Source: Terriglobia bacterium (GTDB lineage Bacteria > Acidobacteriota > Terriglobia > Terriglobales > Acidobacteriaceae). From it: a DNA stretch of 64,000 nt. The notes below the pieces were generated by a model, which searched no databases, was not told where the DNA came from, and was given only the letters and a program-made list of their open reading frames with translations. The DNA lies in contig JAIQEU010000017.1 in assembly GCA_020073665.1 (NCBI GenBank), forward strand, positions 32,933 through 96,932, in the 5' to 3' direction. A program made the translations under genes and the position numbers. Shown here one piece after another: positions 60,998-64,000 of this stretch. Numbering within the stretch: the first letter of the stretch is position 1; each line of letters opens with the position of its first letter.

Positions 60998-61813
60998 TTA
61001 CCCCAGCCACGAAAGTTCCTGCTCAGCCTGGCGCGAGCCACCGACGGTGTGCAGGAAAATCTGCTCTAGCGTCATCTTCTCACCTGTTGGAGCGGCACCA
61101 TCTCCGGAACTGGCGGTGGTCTGTGCCTCCACTCCGACGCGAAGCTCTTCGAGCGAACCCTGTGCCACCAGGCGTCCCTGATGAATGATGGCGACGTGGC
61201 TGCACAGCCGCTCGACGATTTCTAGTACGTGCGAGGTCAGAAAAATCGTGGCCCCGCGAGCGATCATGCCTTGCAGCATCGACTTGAGCGTGCCGGCGGC
61301 AATGGCATCCACGCCTTCGAACGGCTCGTCGAGAAAGAGAACCTTTGGGCCGTGAATCACGGCGGCAGCCATGGCCAGCTTCTTCTGCATGCCGTGGGAG
61401 TAGTCAGTGACGAGTTTCTTTGGTTGGTCGGCGAGTTGCATGAAGTCGAGTAGCTCGGCGGCGCGCTTGGCCGCAGTCTCGCGATCGAGGCCGTACATGC
61501 GTCCGGCGAAATTCAGGAACTCCGAGCCAGTCAATCGTCCGAATAGCGCCATGCCTTCGGGAACAACGCCGATCTGCCGCTTTACTTCCACGGGATTTCT
61601 CTCCAGATCAAGTCCGAGGATTTCGATGCGCCCGGAGGTTGGTGCCAGCAGCCCGGTGAGCATCTTGATGGTGGTCGACTTGCCGGCGCCGTTGGGTCCG
61701 AGGAAGCCGAAGAACTGACCCGGCGCCACGCGAAGGTTCACATCTTCGACGGCAGAAAGTTCGCCGAAGCGGCGGGTAAGGTCTTGGGTAACGACGGTGG
61801 GGGCGGCGTCCAT
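60998..61813 (-). CDS. ABC transporter ATP-binding protein
   Basis: A 271-residue ATPase: Walker A GPNGAGKS, Q-loop IGVVPEGMALFG, signature YSHGMQKKLAMA (a Ser-His-Gly variant of SGG), Walker B VLFLDEPFEGVD, and the switch histidine in LTSHVLEIVERL. With the permease at 58798 it forms an exporter of EcsAB or drug-export type. The EPFEGVD form instead of EPTxGLD is typical of that subgroup. Confidence 0.93.
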   Translation of the reverse strand: MDAAPTVVTQDLTRRFGELSAVEDVNLRVAPGQFFGFLGPNGAGKSTTIKMLTGLLAPTSGRIEILGLDLERNPVEVKRQIGVVPEGMALFGRLTGSEFLNFAGRMYGLDRETAAKRAAELLDFMQLADQPKKLVTDYSHGMQKKLAMAAAVIHGPKVLFLDEPFEGVDAIAAGTLKSMLQGMIARGATIFLTSHVLEIVERLCSHVAIIHQGRLVAQGSLEELRVGVEAQTTASSGDGAAPTGEKMTLEQIFLHTVGGSRQAEQELSWLG

Positions 61814-61945
61814 GAAACTTCTGAATCTAGCACAACCGCGGCATCACCTGTACGGGTGCGGCAACCACGAAGGACACAAGATTACACGAAGGGCGGAATT
61901 CGACAGTCTCAATGCGGAATGGACGATCACGCACAACCAAAGCAC

Positions 61946-61973
61946 AACGCCCTGACTTTTCGGCCAGGGCGTT
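61946..61973 (-). terminator. Terminator after glnA
   Basis: AACGCCCTG, ten bases, CAGGGCGTT: a perfect 9-bp stem 23 bases past the glnA stop. On the minus strand a weakly T-rich stretch follows (GTGCTTTGG). Confidence 0.6.
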
Positions 61974-61995
61974 CGGGCTGCAACTCCAGACTGAT

Positions 61996-63426
61996 CTAGA
62001 ACAAGTTCCACAGGAACTGGTTGTAGACGTCGTGGTGATACTGCACCTCGGGTGCTTTGACGAACGTGCCCAACAGGCGGGGACAGCGATCGGCGGCGGC
62101 CTGCTTCAAGTCGGCGTAGCGGCCCTTCACGTCCTCACCGAGAAGTGTCGTAGTCCACTCGGCTTTGCGGAAGTTTTCCAGCGCGTCGTAGATGTTGTCG
62201 GGCAGGTAGCGCTCGGCCTGGCGGAGGTTCTTGATCTTCGCCGTTTCGCCGTCGATGCCGCTCTTGAAGATCGACAACATCACCAGGTACGGATTCGCAT
62301 CCGGAGCCACCGAGCGTACCTCCACGCGCATGCTCTTCTCGTTGCCGATCGGAATACGGATCATCGAGCCGCGGTCCACCGGCGATGCTTTGATCTGGTT
62401 GGGCGCTTCGAAGTGTGGATCCAGGCGCCGATACGCGTTGACGCTGGGGTTCAGCAACAAGCAGATGTCGTTGCCATGCGTCAGGATGCGATCGAGGAAC
62501 GCCCAGCCCAACTTGCTCAGTTTCTCTTCGCCCTTGGCGTCCCAGAACAGGTTCTTCCCGCCCTCGCTGATGGACACGTTGGTGTGCATGCCGCTGCCGT
62601 TCACGCCGACGACTGGCTTGGGCAGGAACGACGCGGTCAGACCCATGTTGGTTGCCACCTGGCGGCAGACCAGTTTGTAGAGCTGAATCTGATCGGCCGC
62701 GGCGACGACTTCGCCGTATCCGTAGTTGATTTCAAATTGCGAAGGCGCAACTTCAGGATGGTCTTTCTCGTTCTGGAAACCCATCGAGCGCTGCACCTCG
62801 GCGGTCGTATCGATAAAGCTGCGCAGCGGGTCGCCGGGGAGCGAGTGATAGTACCCGCCGGTGTTGACGTACTCAAACTTGCCGGTCTCGTGATAGTGCC
62901 GCTCCGCGTCCTTGCCCTGGAACAGGAAGCCTTCAATCTCGTTGGCGGCGTTCAGCGTGTAGCCCTTTTTCTTGTGAAGATCCTCGGCGTAGCCCTTGAG
63001 GATGCCGCGAATGTCCGCGCTGTAAGGGGTTCCGCCCTTGTCGATGACGTCGCCGAAGACCAGAACCTTGCCCGGACCGAACACGTCGGCAGGCCCCCAG
63101 TAGAAGGCGGCCCAGTCGATGCCCAGCCGCAGGTCGCTCTCACGCTGGGCGGTGAAGCCGCGAATCGAAGAGCCATCGAAAGTGAGATTGTCCCAGCTCT
63201 TGAGCAGGAATTTCTTGTCGTAGTCGAGCATGTGCAACCGGCCTTCGAGATCGCTGAAGAGCACGGTCACGGCCTTGATCCGCTTCTCGTCGGTCAGATA
63301 CTTGAGCCGCTCCTCCTGGATCTTGTGGGTGGCAACGCGGTTCCTGCGCTGCTCCTTGGCTTTAAGATTCATTTCTTCGAGTTCGTCATATGAGATTGCC
63401 AGGAAATTGCGCAGTTCAGTGGACAT
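61996..63426 (-). CDS. glnA: Glutamine synthetase
   Basis: A 476-residue GS making glutamine from glutamate, ammonia and ATP. Beta-grasp signature LTFDGSSIRGFTAQRESDL, ATP/metal block VNGSGMHTNVSISEGGKNLF, NPSVNAYRRLDP and the glutamate-binding RIPIGNEKSMRVEVRS are intact. I do not see the adenylylation tyrosine motif (NLYELP) of proteobacterial GSI. I chose the ATG at 63426 because GAGGAGATCC precedes it; the frame extends 11 residues upstream without such a site. With gltB it forms the GS-GOGAT route, though the two genes are 32 kb apart. Confidence 0.94.
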   Translation of the reverse strand: MSTELRNFLAISYDELEEMNLKAKEQRRNRVATHKIQEERLKYLTDEKRIKAVTVLFSDLEGRLHMLDYDKKFLLKSWDNLTFDGSSIRGFTAQRESDLRLGIDWAAFYWGPADVFGPGKVLVFGDVIDKGGTPYSADIRGILKGYAEDLHKKKGYTLNAANEIEGFLFQGKDAERHYHETGKFEYVNTGGYYHSLPGDPLRSFIDTTAEVQRSMGFQNEKDHPEVAPSQFEINYGYGEVVAAADQIQLYKLVCRQVATNMGLTASFLPKPVVGVNGSGMHTNVSISEGGKNLFWDAKGEEKLSKLGWAFLDRILTHGNDICLLLNPSVNAYRRLDPHFEAPNQIKASPVDRGSMIRIPIGNEKSMRVEVRSVAPDANPYLVMLSIFKSGIDGETAKIKNLRQAERYLPDNIYDALENFRKAEWTTTLLGEDVKGRYADLKQAAADRCPRLLGTFVKAPEVQYHHDVYNQFLWNLF

Positions 63427-63614
63427 GGATCTCCTCAGTCTCCTCGTGGATGTAGACAAAGTGAATGTCGGGCAAAAAAGTCACAGATACAGACAGTTGA
63501 AATGGCTGGGTTTCAACGGAGAAGAATATCGCGGGAACCGCGCCCTCGCAAATCGAAAAAGCTGATGGGAAGGATAAAGGAGATTTATTCAGGCTTCAAT
63601 GTGGAACCGCCGTG

Positions 63615-64000
63615 CTAATTGAGTCCGAGTCCGTGACCCGGCAACAGACTGAGGACTACTCCCAGCGCGGTCAGTACCGCAACAAAGTAAACCGTAGTCG
63701 CCCGGCTGGGATGAACCGGCAGGTCTGCGGAGAAGAATGCCCGATATGCAGTGCCGGCGGCAACCAGTAGAAACAGGTTCTCTCGCAGCACCAGCCACAG
63801 AACCACACACGCGATCAGCAGCGAGATGCGTTCGGCCTTACCCAGGGCGAGCGCCGCCTGGCCGCCATCTAATATCCACACCGGAACAAGGTTCAAGAGG
63901 TTCAGAGCGGCGCCCACGCGCGCTAGCTCAGCCCAAAAAATGTTGCTAGTCCGCCACCAGAGCGCGGCGCAAACCGCCGCGGCCAGAAACCCAGCCAAGG
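63615..64000 (-). CDS. M50 family site-2-protease-like membrane protein, partial
   Basis: 128 residues of the C-terminal part; the 5' end lies beyond the window. The motif NLVPVWILDGGQAAL is the second zinc-binding block (NxxPxxxLDGG) of site-2 proteases, followed by two or three membrane helices (ISLLIACVVLWLVL, TTVYFVAVLTALGVVLSLL). The first block with HExxH must be outside the window. The spacer to glnA (63427-63614) shows nothing I can name. Confidence 0.8.
   Translation of the reverse strand, partial: LAGFLAAAVCAALWWRTSNIFWAELARVGAALNLLNLVPVWILDGGQAALALGKAERISLLIACVVLWLVLRENLFLLVAAGTAYRAFFSADLPVHPSRATTVYFVAVLTALGVVLSLLPGHGLGLN

Noticed and set aside
61912..63393. 493-residue open frame opposite glnA
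   Set aside because: Antisense shadow of a firmly identified glutamine synthetase; no family motif or ribosome site.

Overview
The window reads as chromosomal DNA of a high-GC Gram-negative bacterium, most likely an Acidobacteriota (Terriglobia / Koribacter-like). This is inferred from gene content: HAF-repeat and FG-GAP/Ig-like secreted proteins, an ABC permease fused to an M1 aminopeptidase, a kinase-TPR giant, many sigma-54 activators and hybrid kinases, and a compact argR-C-B-D-F-G-H-(GNAT)-J operon. I saw no insertion sequence, CRISPR array, rRNA or tRNA gene.

Layout. 1-5.6 kb: a partial sigma-54 activator with a degenerate receiver, divergent from a secreted FG-GAP protein that has its own sigma-54 promoter; then an EF-P-like factor and a small membrane protein. 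5.7-11.7 kb: acsA, acyl carrier protein, kbl, three small genes and an aromatic amino acid lyase with an unusual Ala-Cys-Gly MIO triad. 11.9-16.4 kb: an ABC ATPase and the permease/M1 peptidase fusion. 16.5-25.4 kb: the arginine operon, headed by argR and a pair of ARG boxes. 25.6-30.9 kb: gltB and a LysR regulator. 31.1-38.6 kb: the most unusual locus. It holds a GAF-HlyD fusion, a lipoprotein adaptor and a PqqD-like/M50/HlyD fusion, facing a 102-residue protein made of exact 8-residue repeats. That small gene has a consensus sigma-54 promoter, a strong ribosome binding site and an intrinsic terminator, and lies directly downstream of a sigma-54 response regulator.

38.9-39.1 kb: a strongly structured leader RNA (five nested stems, a 7-bp loop pseudoknot, a terminator) before a small membrane protein. 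39.6-46.3 kb: a HAF-repeat protein, a Ser/Thr kinase-TPR protein and two small genes. 46.5-52.3 kb: signal transduction (REC-PilZ, a hybrid kinase broken by a frameshifting deletion, an intact hybrid kinase-HPt, a LuxR-type regulator). 52.3-57.0 kb: two divergent paralogous secreted proteins, a chaperone-like protein, and an outer-membrane protein whose 3' part is replaced by a glycoside hydrolase family 2 gene lacking its 5' end. 57.1-64.0 kb: a two-component pair, an ABC exporter with an unrelated small gene between ATPase and permease, glnA, and a partial M50 peptidase.

Taken together the window combines nitrogen assimilation and arginine synthesis (glnA, gltB, arg operon) with envelope, export and sensing functions. 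The best candidate for an undescribed system is the sigma-54-controlled repeat protein with its RRE-like/M50/HlyD neighbours; second is the structured RNA at 38.9 kb. All assignments come from reading the sequence; no database search was run.
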